Origin: Xylanibacter ruminicola | Lineage (GTDB): Bacteria; Bacteroidota; Bacteroidia; Bacteroidales; Bacteroidaceae | Direction of reading: 5' to 3' | DNA length: 64,000 nt | NCBI RefSeq assembly: GCF_900107775.1 | Contig: NZ_FNRF01000001.1 | Location: 868,001 to 932,000, forward strand | Shown: positions 52,282 to 60,920 of the stretch, piece by piece | How positions within the stretch are numbered: position 1 is the stretch's first letter | Layout: the number at the start of each line of letters is the position of its first letter | Notes under the pieces: generated by a model | Seen by the model: only the letters and a program-made list of their open reading frames with translations | The model's database searches: none | What the model was told of the DNA's origin: nothing | Made by a program: the position numbers and the translations under genes

Positions 52282-55236
52282 TTAGTTGAAGCGTACGTTA
52301 AGTGAGATATAGGGGATGGCTGTACCAAATACTGATAGCTTGTAGCCCTTGATGCTTTCGCCTTCGGTTACATAATAGATATTATAGGCGTTTTTTCGGG
52401 CAAGGGCATTATACACACCGATTGAGAACGAGGTGTGGAAAAATGCTGTCAGCCTATGGGTTGGCTCGATGTTGAACGCAAGATCCAGACGTGTGTAGTC
52501 GGGAATACGGTAGTTGTTGCGCTCGGTATAGTAGGGCAGGTAGTAACCTAACTTGTTGTTGTAGAATCTACCTGCGGGTACTGTGGTAGGACGACCTGTG
52601 GCATAGTTAAAGTTGCTTGAAAAACTGTATCGTTCTGTAATCTTGTAGTTCAGCACAGCTTTTACCTCATGCGGTCTGTCGTATTCCGATGGATACCACT
52701 CGCCGTTGTTCAGGGGCACCGCTACGCGTTTGTCGTCCTGGCGCAGTAGTGAGCGCGAGTAAGTATAGCTTACCCAGCCATTCAGCTTACCGAAAGGCTT
52801 TTTGGCCTGTAACTCCACGCCGTAGGCCTTTCCTTTGGTAGAAATTACATCAGTTTCCAGGTGTGGATTCATCAATAGTACAGCCGAACTACGATAGTTC
52901 AGATAGTTGCTGATGTGCTTGTAGTAAGTCTCGGCCGAGAACTCGTAGTTCTTGTCGGGTGTCTCGTAATAGATACCTGCGGCTATCTGCCAACCATTCT
53001 GGGGTTTGATGTTCAGATCCGACAACTTCCATATGTCGGTAGGCGACATGATAGAGGTGTTAGACACCTTGTGGATATACTGATGCATGGTGTTGAAACC
53101 TGCCTTAACCGAAAAATTGTCCTGTATGGCATAACGTGCCGAGAATCGGAACTCGGGAGCCTGATAGGTTTTGATGATGCCTGTTTCGTGGCGTGTCTCT
53201 AACAGGGTTTCCTGCGATGGCAGTTCCTGGTCGGTATAGATATTCACGTCGCGAGGACCAATGGCGTTGAACATCGAATAGCGTAAACCTGCCGATACCG
53301 ACAACTTTTCGGTCAGCGAATGTTCGTAGTCGATATAGGCACCACTCTCCAAGGCTTTCTCTTTCTGTAGCTGGTCTGGATTGACATACGATTCCTCGCT
53401 TAAAGGTTCGTACTTTCCGCTCTGTACATCGTAATGCTGAACAGACAGACCGTAAGAGAGGCTTTGGTTCTCAGTCAGACGGTGGCGGATATGCAACTTG
53501 GCCCACAGCTGATCGATGCCGAAACTCAGTCGGGCTGCCATCGTGGGCTTTGCTTTCTCGTCGTTATAATAGTCGTAATGGTCTAATCCGGCAGTCAGTG
53601 TGGCTGTTATCTTTTCGCTCAGGATCGATCGCCATTCGGCTGAGAAGTTGCGGTTCTGATAGCCGTAACTATCGTCAGAACTGAACGAGAACTTATCTTT
53701 ACTCAGATATCCGAATATCTTGAGACGATGCATGTTGTTAAGTTTCCAAGTAAGTACGCCGCCAAAGTCGTAGAAGTTGGCTTTACCGTTTTTGTAGCCA
53801 CTTTCCTCTGGCAACTGCTTCAACATCCAGTCACTATAGGTGGTACGGGCATTCAGCAACAGCGACACATGATCCTTTACGATTGGGATTTCAAGATTAG
53901 CCTTGCTGGTAAGTGCACCGATACTGGCCGAACCAGTAAACTTACGCATGTTAGCCTCTTTTGAGTTCACTTTCAGTACGCTACTTATTCTGCCGCCATA
54001 TTCTGCGGGGATACTCGATTTAAACAGCTCTACATCCTCTACCGCATCCGAATTGAACGATGTAAACAAGCCGAAAAGATGCGTTGGATTGTACACCGTG
54101 CCGCCGTTAAACAGTATCAGGTTCTGGTCGGTGGCACCACCTCGTACGTTGTATCCGCTCGAAGCCTCGCCAACGGTTGTTACACCAGGCAGCGTTAGCA
54201 CTACCTTCATGATGTCTGATTCGCCAAAGGCCGATGGGATATTCTTCAGTAACTGAGGCTTGAACTTCTCGGCTCCCATCGTGGTGCTTTGTACTACCGA
54301 TTGGCGACCTGCTACTACTACAATCTCGGCCAGTTCCTGATCGTCGGCAAGGCTTGCCCTTGCTTTCTTGGCACCTGGTATAATATAGGTTCGTGTATTA
54401 GCCGAACCTGCGGTTATCGATAATGTATCGCTATCAAGAACAGGGATACCGGCGATGAGCGAATCTGTAGGAATGTATTCTATCGTAACAGGAAGTTCTT
54501 TGTTTTTTTCTCCTTCAGGTGTCGTTTCTGCTTGTAAGTGCTTGGCGACTACTTCCTTTTTCTCTCCGATTACACTTGCCACCACTTGCGCAAGACTTTG
54601 CTCACGTTTATGTTTGGTAAAGGTAAGGTGTTGCTGCTTGGCAAACTGTTTGATCTGTTTTTTCTGTTCGGGAAACAGCGCTGCCACATCCTTAGCGCGT
54701 TTAACATGACATGTTTTCCCTTCAGGTGTGATGAGCGTGTAGTGTTCCAAATTGCTAAGGTGTTTAAGTAATTTTCTTTCGCCAAAAGTTTTCTCGCCGT
54801 TATAGCGCTTCCACATACTATGATAAAGTTGTACGCCATTAACGTTGCCATCACAGAGTTGGGCTGCAAATCGGGTACTATCTTCAGGATCGTGTACAAA
54901 TCTGTAGCCGTCCATTTCAAACCAGTCGATATGCTGCTGGTCGGGCAGACAGCAGATGCCTGCTTTGGGCGATAGCACAGATACGTGCTGTTTCATCTGG
55001 TCGAAACGTAGCTCAACATCATCGTAAACTACACCATAATAGCTTATTCGCCCTTTATACATATTTGTATTACCTTTATAATAGGGAATGTCGTACCACT
55101 GTGATAGCTGGTACTGTGGTTCGACAGGCCCAATATACAGGCGGGCATAGTCAGAAGCTGCAGAGAAGTAGTCCTGAGCTTCAGTGTTCTGTACAACAAG
55201 CGTCATACAGGCCAATAGTAATAATTCTTTTTTCAC
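52282..55236 (-). CDS. TonB-dependent outer-membrane receptor with unusual N-terminal domain
   Basis: Protein of 984 aa from a GTG at 55236 (VKKELLLLACMTLVVQNTEA, a good signal peptide); a TTG at 55254 is the alternative. Residues about 20-300 are not the usual carboxypeptidase-regulatory-like domain but an unrecognised domain ending in a charged helix (AALFPEQKKQIKQFAKQQHL). A plug follows (about 325-440, GYNVRGGATDQNLILFNGGTVYNP) and then the 22-strand barrel, ending in IPYISLNVRFN with terminal aromatic-Asn. It imports an unknown ligand with the DUF4249 lipoprotein and the plug-like protein downstream. No SusD is present. Confidence 0.9.
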   Translation of the reverse strand: MKKELLLLACMTLVVQNTEAQDYFSAASDYARLYIGPVEPQYQLSQWYDIPYYKGNTNMYKGRISYYGVVYDDVELRFDQMKQHVSVLSPKAGICCLPDQQHIDWFEMDGYRFVHDPEDSTRFAAQLCDGNVNGVQLYHSMWKRYNGEKTFGERKLLKHLSNLEHYTLITPEGKTCHVKRAKDVAALFPEQKKQIKQFAKQQHLTFTKHKREQSLAQVVASVIGEKKEVVAKHLQAETTPEGEKNKELPVTIEYIPTDSLIAGIPVLDSDTLSITAGSANTRTYIIPGAKKARASLADDQELAEIVVVAGRQSVVQSTTMGAEKFKPQLLKNIPSAFGESDIMKVVLTLPGVTTVGEASSGYNVRGGATDQNLILFNGGTVYNPTHLFGLFTSFNSDAVEDVELFKSSIPAEYGGRISSVLKVNSKEANMRKFTGSASIGALTSKANLEIPIVKDHVSLLLNARTTYSDWMLKQLPEESGYKNGKANFYDFGGVLTWKLNNMHRLKIFGYLSKDKFSFSSDDSYGYQNRNFSAEWRSILSEKITATLTAGLDHYDYYNDEKAKPTMAARLSFGIDQLWAKLHIRHRLTENQSLSYGLSVQHYDVQSGKYEPLSEESYVNPDQLQKEKALESGAYIDYEHSLTEKLSVSAGLRYSMFNAIGPRDVNIYTDQELPSQETLLETRHETGIIKTYQAPEFRFSARYAIQDNFSVKAGFNTMHQYIHKVSNTSIMSPTDIWKLSDLNIKPQNGWQIAAGIYYETPDKNYEFSAETYYKHISNYLNYRSSAVLLMNPHLETDVISTKGKAYGVELQAKKPFGKLNGWVSYTYSRSLLRQDDKRVAVPLNNGEWYPSEYDRPHEVKAVLNYKITERYSFSSNFNYATGRPTTVPAGRFYNNKLGYYLPYYTERNNYRIPDYTRLDLAFNIEPTHRLTAFFHTSFSIGVYNALARKNAYNIYYVTEGESIKGYKLSVFGTAIPYISLNVRFN

Positions 55237-55275
55237 GTCTTTATAGATACACAATATTCATTAGGTTGATGCATT

Positions 55276-55292
55276 TTAGAACTTAGTTCTAA
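55276..55292. promoter_or_regulatory. Perfect palindrome in the TonB-receptor leader, candidate operator
   Basis: TTAGAACT-T-AGTTCTAA, 8 bp arms around one base. It lies 40 bp upstream of the GTG and directly downstream of a weak -7-like motif (TGTTTTTG, plus coordinates 55303-55310, minus strand), so it would span about +5 to +21 of the transcript. It may act as a repressor site or as a 5' RNA hairpin. Confidence 0.45.
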
Positions 55293-55471
55293 GTATTAAA
55301 TGCAAAAACACGTAAAACGTTGTATTGAGACCTTATAATTTAACATACTTTAGTAACTATGCTAGGCTAACAATGAAAGTTTGTTAATTATTCGCTTTTT
55401 TATGCAAGATTCTGCCTACTGATGAATTCTATAAATAAAATAACGCTCAATCATATAACAAACCAAATGGT

Positions 55472-55975
55472 ATGAAACGAACTATAGAAATGATTACAAT
55501 GACGCTGATAATCATAGTATTTGCAGCGTTTGTAGGCTCAACACTAATGGGCTGTGGAAGTGACGACGGTAGCATCATTGTTACCGGTGACTTTCATGTA
55601 AGGGATGTTGCTAACAGTGGTTGTAAAAGTACAAGCCACACAAGGAGCGAATACCCGGAGTACTTTGAGTTTAAGGCCTGCGATGGTGGTTACCTGTCTG
55701 TTAATCATGTGAACGCATCGTTCAATTGTGCTCCTGGGGAATTAAAAATAGAGGCTACTATCGATGGTAATGTGATTAAGATTCTGGAAACAGAAGAGAC
55801 ATCTTTGGCAAATTGTATTTGTCCTTATGATCTATACTGCGAGGTTGGTCCTCTCAGTAACGGCGATTACGAAGTGGTGATCTACCGTGGTTCGTTCGAA
55901 ATTCCTGCTCATAAATTTTCTATCACCTATAATAAAAGGCTGAATGCAAAATATGAAGTTACTTATGATAATTAA
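55472..55975 (+). CDS. Cys-containing lipoprotein, unknown function
   Basis: Protein of 167 aa that I do not recognise. Lipoprotein signal: hydrophobic core MTLIIIVFAAFVGSTL and lipobox LMGCGSD. The mature part has eight further cysteines (for example NSGCKST, FKACDGG, SFNCAPG, LANCICPYDLYCEV), suggesting disulphides, and an immunoglobulin-like beta pattern at the end (GDYEVVIYRGSFEIPAHKFSITY). It lies alone, divergent from the TonB receptor, in DNA visibly richer in A+T than the surroundings. No clear promoter motif is seen. Confidence 0.65.
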   Translation: MKRTIEMITMTLIIIVFAAFVGSTLMGCGSDDGSIIVTGDFHVRDVANSGCKSTSHTRSEYPEYFEFKACDGGYLSVNHVNASFNCAPGELKIEATIDGNVIKILETEETSLANCICPYDLYCEVGPLSNGDYEVVIYRGSFEIPAHKFSITYNKRLNAKYEVTYDN

Positions 55976-56015
55976 ACAATAACAGTTGTACAACAGCCTA
56001 CATGCCTACATAAAA

Positions 56016-56050
56016 ACGCTCAAAACCCGTATGTACAAAGGGTTTTGGGC
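56016..56050. terminator. Hairpin in the left arm, possible terminator of the upstream lipoprotein gene
   Basis: GCTCAAAACCC pairs with GGGTTTTGGGC across an 11-base loop (56018-56050; one G-U pair). It lies 43 bp after the stop of the lipoprotein gene, but no T-run follows. Confidence 0.4.
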
Positions 56051-56194
56051 GATTTGGAGCCTACATAAAGCCCCACAAAAGCCTACATAAAGCCTACATT
56101 GTTTATACATTCAGCCTGCGTGTTTTAACATTTATACACGGGGTAGAAGATGGTTTTTGTCTGAATAACAACTTTTATCCTTAATGCTTGTTGT

Positions 56195-56214
56195 AAAATT
56201 CTCTAGAGAATTTT
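56195..56214. repeat. 20 bp perfect palindrome (copy 1)
   Basis: AAAATTCTCTAGAGAATTTT, self-complementary at every position. The same 18 bp core recurs at 56261-56278. Confidence 0.85.
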
Positions 56215-56260
56215 GTGGTTTCCTAGGCAGTTAGCAATCTTTAGTACGGCACTTAGCCAA

Positions 56261-56278
56261 AAATTCTCTAGAGAATTT
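56261..56278. repeat. 18 bp perfect palindrome (copy 2)
   Basis: AAATTCTCTAGAGAATTT, with centre 65 bp from that of the first copy. The intervening DNA is not repeated. Confidence 0.85.
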
Positions 56279-56315
56279 CGCAACTACCCTTACTACAAAT
56301 TATTGCAAGTACGTT

Positions 56316-56403
56316 GAAAAGTAACTTTTTGCTCGGCAGGAAGCCACTTCTTGTGCCTCAAGAAGCTACTTCTAGCCTATCAAAAAGCTACTTTTTGTGG
56401 ATT
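56316..56403 (+). repeat. Four direct repeats of 22 bp, each with a short dyad
   Basis: Units 56316-56337, 56338-56359, 56360-56381 and 56382-56403 share the pattern AAAAGCTACTTTTTG. The dyads AAAAGTAACTTTT, GAAGCCACTTC, AGAAGCTACTTCT and AAAAAGCTACTTTTT are centred at 56323, 56345, 56367 and 56389, exactly 22 bp apart (two helical turns). The arms covary (GAAG/CTTC versus AAAAG/CTTTT), which favours conserved symmetry over chance. Confidence 0.75.
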
Positions 56404-56530
56404 TTATGTAGGAAACATGTAGGCTTTATGTAGGCTTTTGTGGGGCTTTATGTAGGCTTGAACAACACGAAAATGCCCATAAACACAGTTGTTTTGAGCA
56501 ATTTTATGTAGGCATGTAGGCAATATGCGA

Positions 56531-56974
56531 TTATTTTATTCGCTTAAATACGAATGTGGCTGGAACATGGTCGCAGGTATAGATGCCGTCATAGTGAAGT
56601 TTGAGTCGAGTACTTGTAACCTCATAACTGAATGGTACTTCATCAATCTTAAGAACTGGATAGTTGGAATAAGTAGATTCTTCAGATGGAACAAGAGTCA
56701 ACTTAACTGGTGTACTCGGTGTTGAGGCGTTCTTCTCGTCTTCAGGAAACAGAATGGTTCCATCTCCTTTAATCTCAATCGTATAATCATTTGGAATATC
56801 CTTCTTCCATGCCTTTTGTCCATCATCACCTAGTGATCCTGGTCCATTCTGTACTTCAAGCAAACGCCATCTGCCATAGAGACCTTCCCCTTCGAATTCA
56901 TCACTCGAACAACCGGTTATGCTGATGGATAGCAGCATAACAGCAAAAATCTGTAAAAAACAATTCTTCTTCAT
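56531..56974 (-). CDS. Small lipoprotein, lipocalin-like, unknown function
   Basis: Protein of 147 aa. Lipoprotein signal with lipobox SITGCSSD. The mature part has the pattern of small lipocalin-like Bacteroidales lipoproteins: GLYGRWRLLEVQNG near the N-terminus, several beta segments (DYTIEIKGDGTILFPED), and an ending ATFVFKRIK. I cannot name a family with confidence. It is convergent with the other orphan lipoprotein gene, with its stop 10 bp from the structured element. No clear promoter motif is seen upstream (56975-57099). Confidence 0.65.
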   Translation of the reverse strand: MKKNCFLQIFAVMLLSISITGCSSDEFEGEGLYGRWRLLEVQNGPGSLGDDGQKAWKKDIPNDYTIEIKGDGTILFPEDEKNASTPSTPVKLTLVPSEESTYSNYPVLKIDEVPFSYEVTSTRLKLHYDGIYTCDHVPATFVFKRIK

Positions 56975-57099
56975 ACTTATAGCTTTTTTATGTTTGTTAC
57001 TGACAAGATAATGAGAGAAAGTAGGAATCCTTGTATGGTGAAGTGTATTTTTTACAATTTGTTAACGCTGGGGAACTTTCTACGTTGGTAGATAATTCG

Positions 57100-57107
57100 T
57101 ATCTTTG
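57100..57107 (+). promoter_or_regulatory. -7 promoter motif for the GH97-GH2-GH3 operon
   Basis: TATCTTTG followed by CAACC, 31 bases upstream of the GH97 ATG. Confidence 0.6.
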
Positions 57108-57138
57108 CAACCAAAATATCAATATTTTCTAACGAACT

Positions 57139-59076
57139 ATGATCAGAAATGTTTTTTTGGTAGCCGCTTTGTTGGCTACAAGTCTCTGCGGGGCAGAGGA
57201 GGTAAAGGTGAAATCACCAAGTGGAAATCTGGAAGTTACAGTGAACGATGAGGGTGGCAAGGCTACCTATCAGGTATCGCTCGATGGCAAGCAGATGGTT
57301 ACCAAGTCGAACTTAGGCTTGAACACCAGCATTGGCGATTTAACTCAGGGCTTGAAGATTGTGGATAGCAAGACCGAAGCTGTGGCAAAGCAGTATGATA
57401 TCCGTACCGTTAAGGCTTCGCACATTGATTACAAAGCCAACAAACTTACATTAACACTCGAGAACGAACAGAAGTTGCAGATGACCGTTACCTTTATGGT
57501 GTCCGATAACGATGTGGCTTTTAAGTATGGTATTGCTAAAGCCCCACGTGGCATGCAGCGCACGCTGGTGTTTGGCGAGGCTACCAGCTTTAACTTTCCT
57601 GATGGCACCACCACGTTTATCACACCGCAGATTGGTCCAAAGACTGGTTGGGCAAATACCAAACCCAGTTACGAAGAGGGTTACAGCGTAGATGGAAAGC
57701 TGAACGAGAAATCGCATTATGGTCGTGGTTACACCTTCCCTTGTCTGTTCCACCTGCAGGATGGCTGGGCATTGGTAAGTGAGACTGGTACCACCGGCGC
57801 TTATTGTGGCACACATATCTCTGATTATCAGCCTGGTATAGGCTATACCGTCGCATTCCCCGATAAGGGCGAGAATGGTGGCTTTGGTTCGGAGTTTGTA
57901 GCGTTGTCGTTGCCTGCTGAAACACCTTGGCGTACCATCACCGTAGGCTCAACCCTGAAGCCTATCGTTGAGACTACCGTAAGCTACGATGTGGTTGATC
58001 CACTCTACGAGGCCTCTGAACAGTATAAGGAGGGCCGTTACACCTGGAGCTGGCTTATCTGGCAGGATGGTGCTACCGTTTATAAGGATCAGGTACAGTT
58101 TATCGACCTGGCTGCGGCTATGGGCTACGAGTACTGCTTGGTTGATGCCCTTTGGGATACTCAGATAGGTCGTGACAAGATGGTTGAACTCTCACGTTAT
58201 GCCCAGAGCAAGGGTGTGAGCCTGATGCTTTGGTACAACTCAAATGGCTATTGGAACGATGCGCCTCAGGGCCCACGTAACTGTTTGAACACCTCGCTGG
58301 CTCGTAACCGCGAGTTCAAGTGGTTGCAGCAGATTGGCGTAAAGGGCATCAAGGTTGATTTCTTTGGTGGCGACAAGCAGGAAACCCTGCAGCTTTACGA
58401 GGATATCATGGTTGATGCCAACCGTTACGGCATTCAGGTTATCTTCCATGGATGTACCCTGCCTCGCGGTTGGGAGCGTATGTTCCCCAACTATGTTGCC
58501 TCTGAAGCTGTGCTGGCCAGCGAGAACGTGTTCTTTGGCGAGGGCGCAGCCATTCACGAGCCATTCGACCTTACCTTGCATCCATTCTGCCGCAATGCTG
58601 TGGCATCGATGGACTGGGGTGGTGTGATTATGAATAAGTATCTGAGTCGCGACAACAAGAGTCGTCACTCTCGTAAGACTACCGATATCTTCGAGATTGC
58701 TTCAGGCATCACCAACCAGACATCTATCCAGTGCGTGGCCATGTGTCCTAACAATCTGCAGGAGCTGCCTCAGTTTGAGCTCGACTTCCTGAAGACTCTG
58801 CCTGCTACATGGGATGAGACACGCTATATTGATGGCTATCCTGGTAAGTATGTGGTACTGGCCCGTCGCCATGGTGCTGATTGGTACATCGCAGGTTTGA
58901 ATGCCCAGAAGGAGCCACTCAAGCTCACACTCGATCTCTCGATGTTGGCTGGTAAAACACCAACTATCTATGTAGATAACCAGAAGGGCGAACCTACAAT
59001 GGGTACCTTGAAGGTAGATAAGAAGGGCAAGGCAAAGGTTACTATCCAGCCTAATGGAGGATTAATCATCAAATAA
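57139..59076 (+). CDS. GH97-family alpha-glycosidase (retaining, alpha-galactosidase-like)
   Basis: Secreted enzyme of 645 aa with a signal peptide (to about residue 19, LCGAEE). An N-terminal beta-supersandwich (VKSPSGNLEVTVNDEGG) precedes the (beta/alpha)8 domain with WSWLIWQDG, YCLVDALWD and LMLWYNSNGYWN. Asp407 in GIKVDFFGGDKQ sits where retaining GH97 enzymes carry the nucleophile, and Glu456 in VASEAVLASE is a candidate acid/base; the inverting SusB branch lacks that Asp. This predicts a retaining enzyme, possibly an alpha-galactosidase. First gene of the operon. Confidence 0.9.
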   Translation: MIRNVFLVAALLATSLCGAEEVKVKSPSGNLEVTVNDEGGKATYQVSLDGKQMVTKSNLGLNTSIGDLTQGLKIVDSKTEAVAKQYDIRTVKASHIDYKANKLTLTLENEQKLQMTVTFMVSDNDVAFKYGIAKAPRGMQRTLVFGEATSFNFPDGTTTFITPQIGPKTGWANTKPSYEEGYSVDGKLNEKSHYGRGYTFPCLFHLQDGWALVSETGTTGAYCGTHISDYQPGIGYTVAFPDKGENGGFGSEFVALSLPAETPWRTITVGSTLKPIVETTVSYDVVDPLYEASEQYKEGRYTWSWLIWQDGATVYKDQVQFIDLAAAMGYEYCLVDALWDTQIGRDKMVELSRYAQSKGVSLMLWYNSNGYWNDAPQGPRNCLNTSLARNREFKWLQQIGVKGIKVDFFGGDKQETLQLYEDIMVDANRYGIQVIFHGCTLPRGWERMFPNYVASEAVLASENVFFGEGAAIHEPFDLTLHPFCRNAVASMDWGGVIMNKYLSRDNKSRHSRKTTDIFEIASGITNQTSIQCVAMCPNNLQELPQFELDFLKTLPATWDETRYIDGYPGKYVVLARRHGADWYIAGLNAQKEPLKLTLDLSMLAGKTPTIYVDNQKGEPTMGTLKVDKKGKAKVTIQPNGGLIIK

Positions 59077-59084
59077 CAAATGAT

Positions 59085-60899
59085 ATGAAGAAATTACTAA
59101 CTACTATGTTGCTGGCTGCAAGTGGTGTGCTTGCTGCTTCAGCCGCTAACGAGCCCCTGCCATTAATCCAGAATGTACAGGCTTATGAGAGTTGTTCGCT
59201 GAATGGCGATTGGAACTACATTGTTGATGTACAGGAAGAGGGCTATTACGACTATCGCATGAACCCCATGCGCAATGGTTTCTTTATCAATGCTAAGCCC
59301 CAGAAACCTGAGGATTTGATTGAGTACGACTTCGATAAGTCGCCAACCATGAAGATTCCTTCTGACTGGAATACTCAGGACGAGAAGCTGTTCTTCTACG
59401 AGGGAACGGTTTGGTTTAAGAAGAGCTTCCAGGCTGTGCCTATGACCGAATGCCGCACCTTGCTGTATTTCGGTGCTGTAAACTACGATTGCCATGTATG
59501 GGTGAATGGTAAGAAGGCTGGTCACCACGTGGGTGGCTTTACCCCATTCAACTATGATATCAGCGATTTGCTGAAGAAAGGCGAGAACACTGTGATTGTC
59601 AAGGTAGATAACAAGCGTCATGCCGAGGATGTGCCTACACAGATTTTCGACTGGTGGAACTACGGTGGTATCACCCGCGATGTGAAGCTGGTTAAAGTGC
59701 CCATGAACTATCTGGAGAACTATGATCTGCAGCTGAATAAGGCTGCCAACAAGGTCAAGGTGAGAGAGCTCGCCTTTTCGGCTAAGATGAACGCCAAGGA
59801 GGCTGGTCATCAGGTAGAGGTGTATATTCCTGAACTGAAGTTGAAACAGCAGTTCACTACCGATGCCGAAGGCAAGGTGAGTGGTATCCTGAAGGTGGCT
59901 GCCAAGAAACTGCAGCTGTGGTGCCCAGAGAACCCCAAACGCTATGATGTGCAGCTCACGCTCGATGCAGGTATGGTTGCTGATTCTATCGGTTTCCGTA
60001 CCATCGAGACACGTGGCAAGCAGATTCTGCTTAACGGCAAGCCCATCTTCCTGAAGGGTATCTCTATCCACAATGAGAAGCCTAATGGCGGCGGTCGTGC
60101 CAACAGCGTTGAGGATGCTCACACGCTGCTTTCATGGGCCAAGGAGTTAGGTTGTAACTTTGTGCGTCTGGCCCACTATCCTCACCACGAGGAGATGGTG
60201 CGCGAGGCTGAGCGTATGGGTATCCTGGTATGGAGCGAGATTCCTGTTTACTGGACCATCGCCTGGACTAATCCAAACACCTTTGCTAATGCCAAGCAAC
60301 AGCTTACCGATATGATTGCCCGCGACCATAATCGCGCTAACGTGATTATCTGGAGTATCGCCAACGAAACCCCACACTCAGCCGAGCGTGATAAGTTCTT
60401 AGGAGGTCTGGCCAAGTATGCCCGCACACTCGATAACACCCGTCTGATTTCGATGGCGATGGAGGTTACAGGTGCCTCGAACTACGTGAACCGTTTGAAC
60501 GACAATATGAACGAGTATGTGGATGTAGTAAGCTTCAACCAGTACATCGGTTGGTATCGCGATGTAAACGATGCACCAAAGATGAAGTGGGTGATTCCTT
60601 ACGACAAACCCGTGATTATCAGCGAGTTTGGTGGTGGTGCCCGTTATGGCTATCATGGTGCCAAGAACCAGCGCTGGACCGAGGAGTTCCAGGAGAATCT
60701 CTATAAGGAGAATACCGCTATGCTCGATAAGATTGAGGGTCTGGCAGGTACCACACCTTGGATTCTGAAGGACTTCCGTTCGCCTCGTCGTGTTCTGCCT
60801 GGTGTGCAGGACTACTATAACCGTAAGGGTCTGGTAAGCGATAAGGGCGAGAAGAAGCTGGCCTTCTACGTGCTGAAGAAGTGGTACGAGACTAAATAA
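59085..60899 (+). CDS. GH2-family beta-glycosidase (galactosidase/glucuronidase type)
   Basis: Secreted enzyme of 604 aa with a signal peptide (to about residue 21, ASAANEP). It has the GH2 sugar-binding domain (YEGTVWFKKSF, FGAVNYDCHVWVNGKKAGHHVGGFTPF), an immunoglobulin-like domain and the TIM barrel. Acid/base Glu428 lies in WSIANETPH and nucleophile Glu514 in VIISEFGGG. At this length it lacks the extra C-terminal domains of LacZ and resembles beta-glucuronidase-like or small beta-galactosidase forms; the substrate is open. It starts 8 bp after GH97. Confidence 0.93.
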   Translation: MKKLLTTMLLAASGVLAASAANEPLPLIQNVQAYESCSLNGDWNYIVDVQEEGYYDYRMNPMRNGFFINAKPQKPEDLIEYDFDKSPTMKIPSDWNTQDEKLFFYEGTVWFKKSFQAVPMTECRTLLYFGAVNYDCHVWVNGKKAGHHVGGFTPFNYDISDLLKKGENTVIVKVDNKRHAEDVPTQIFDWWNYGGITRDVKLVKVPMNYLENYDLQLNKAANKVKVRELAFSAKMNAKEAGHQVEVYIPELKLKQQFTTDAEGKVSGILKVAAKKLQLWCPENPKRYDVQLTLDAGMVADSIGFRTIETRGKQILLNGKPIFLKGISIHNEKPNGGGRANSVEDAHTLLSWAKELGCNFVRLAHYPHHEEMVREAERMGILVWSEIPVYWTIAWTNPNTFANAKQQLTDMIARDHNRANVIIWSIANETPHSAERDKFLGGLAKYARTLDNTRLISMAMEVTGASNYVNRLNDNMNEYVDVVSFNQYIGWYRDVNDAPKMKWVIPYDKPVIISEFGGGARYGYHGAKNQRWTEEFQENLYKENTAMLDKIEGLAGTTPWILKDFRSPRRVLPGVQDYYNRKGLVSDKGEKKLAFYVLKKWYETK

Positions 60900-60920
60900 T
60901 AATAAATAAGGTATTATCCA

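Larger units (their letters stand above)
55996..56521. repeat. 526 bp structured non-coding element with inverted arms
   Basis: The element fills the gap between two convergent genes. Its ends are GCCTACAT repeats facing inwards. The arms contain an exact 41 bp inverted pair (56059-56099 and 56417-56457) and a shorter outer pair (55996-56015 with 56502-56521). The 8-mer GCCTACAT or its complement ATGTAGG(C) occurs five times left and six times right. Between the arms are two perfect palindromes and four 22 bp-periodic dyads, listed separately. No coding frame is credible. It may be a non-autonomous mobile element, a regulatory array or a long structured RNA. Confidence 0.7.

Noticed and set aside
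55996..56521. CRISPR array
   Set aside because: The repeats are inverted or contiguous, the units are only 8 and 22 bp, and there are no regular unique spacers and no cas genes.
55996..56521. Insertion sequence
   Set aside because: No transposase frame is present and no target duplication is visible at the ends (CAACA versus AATAT); a non-autonomous element remains possible.
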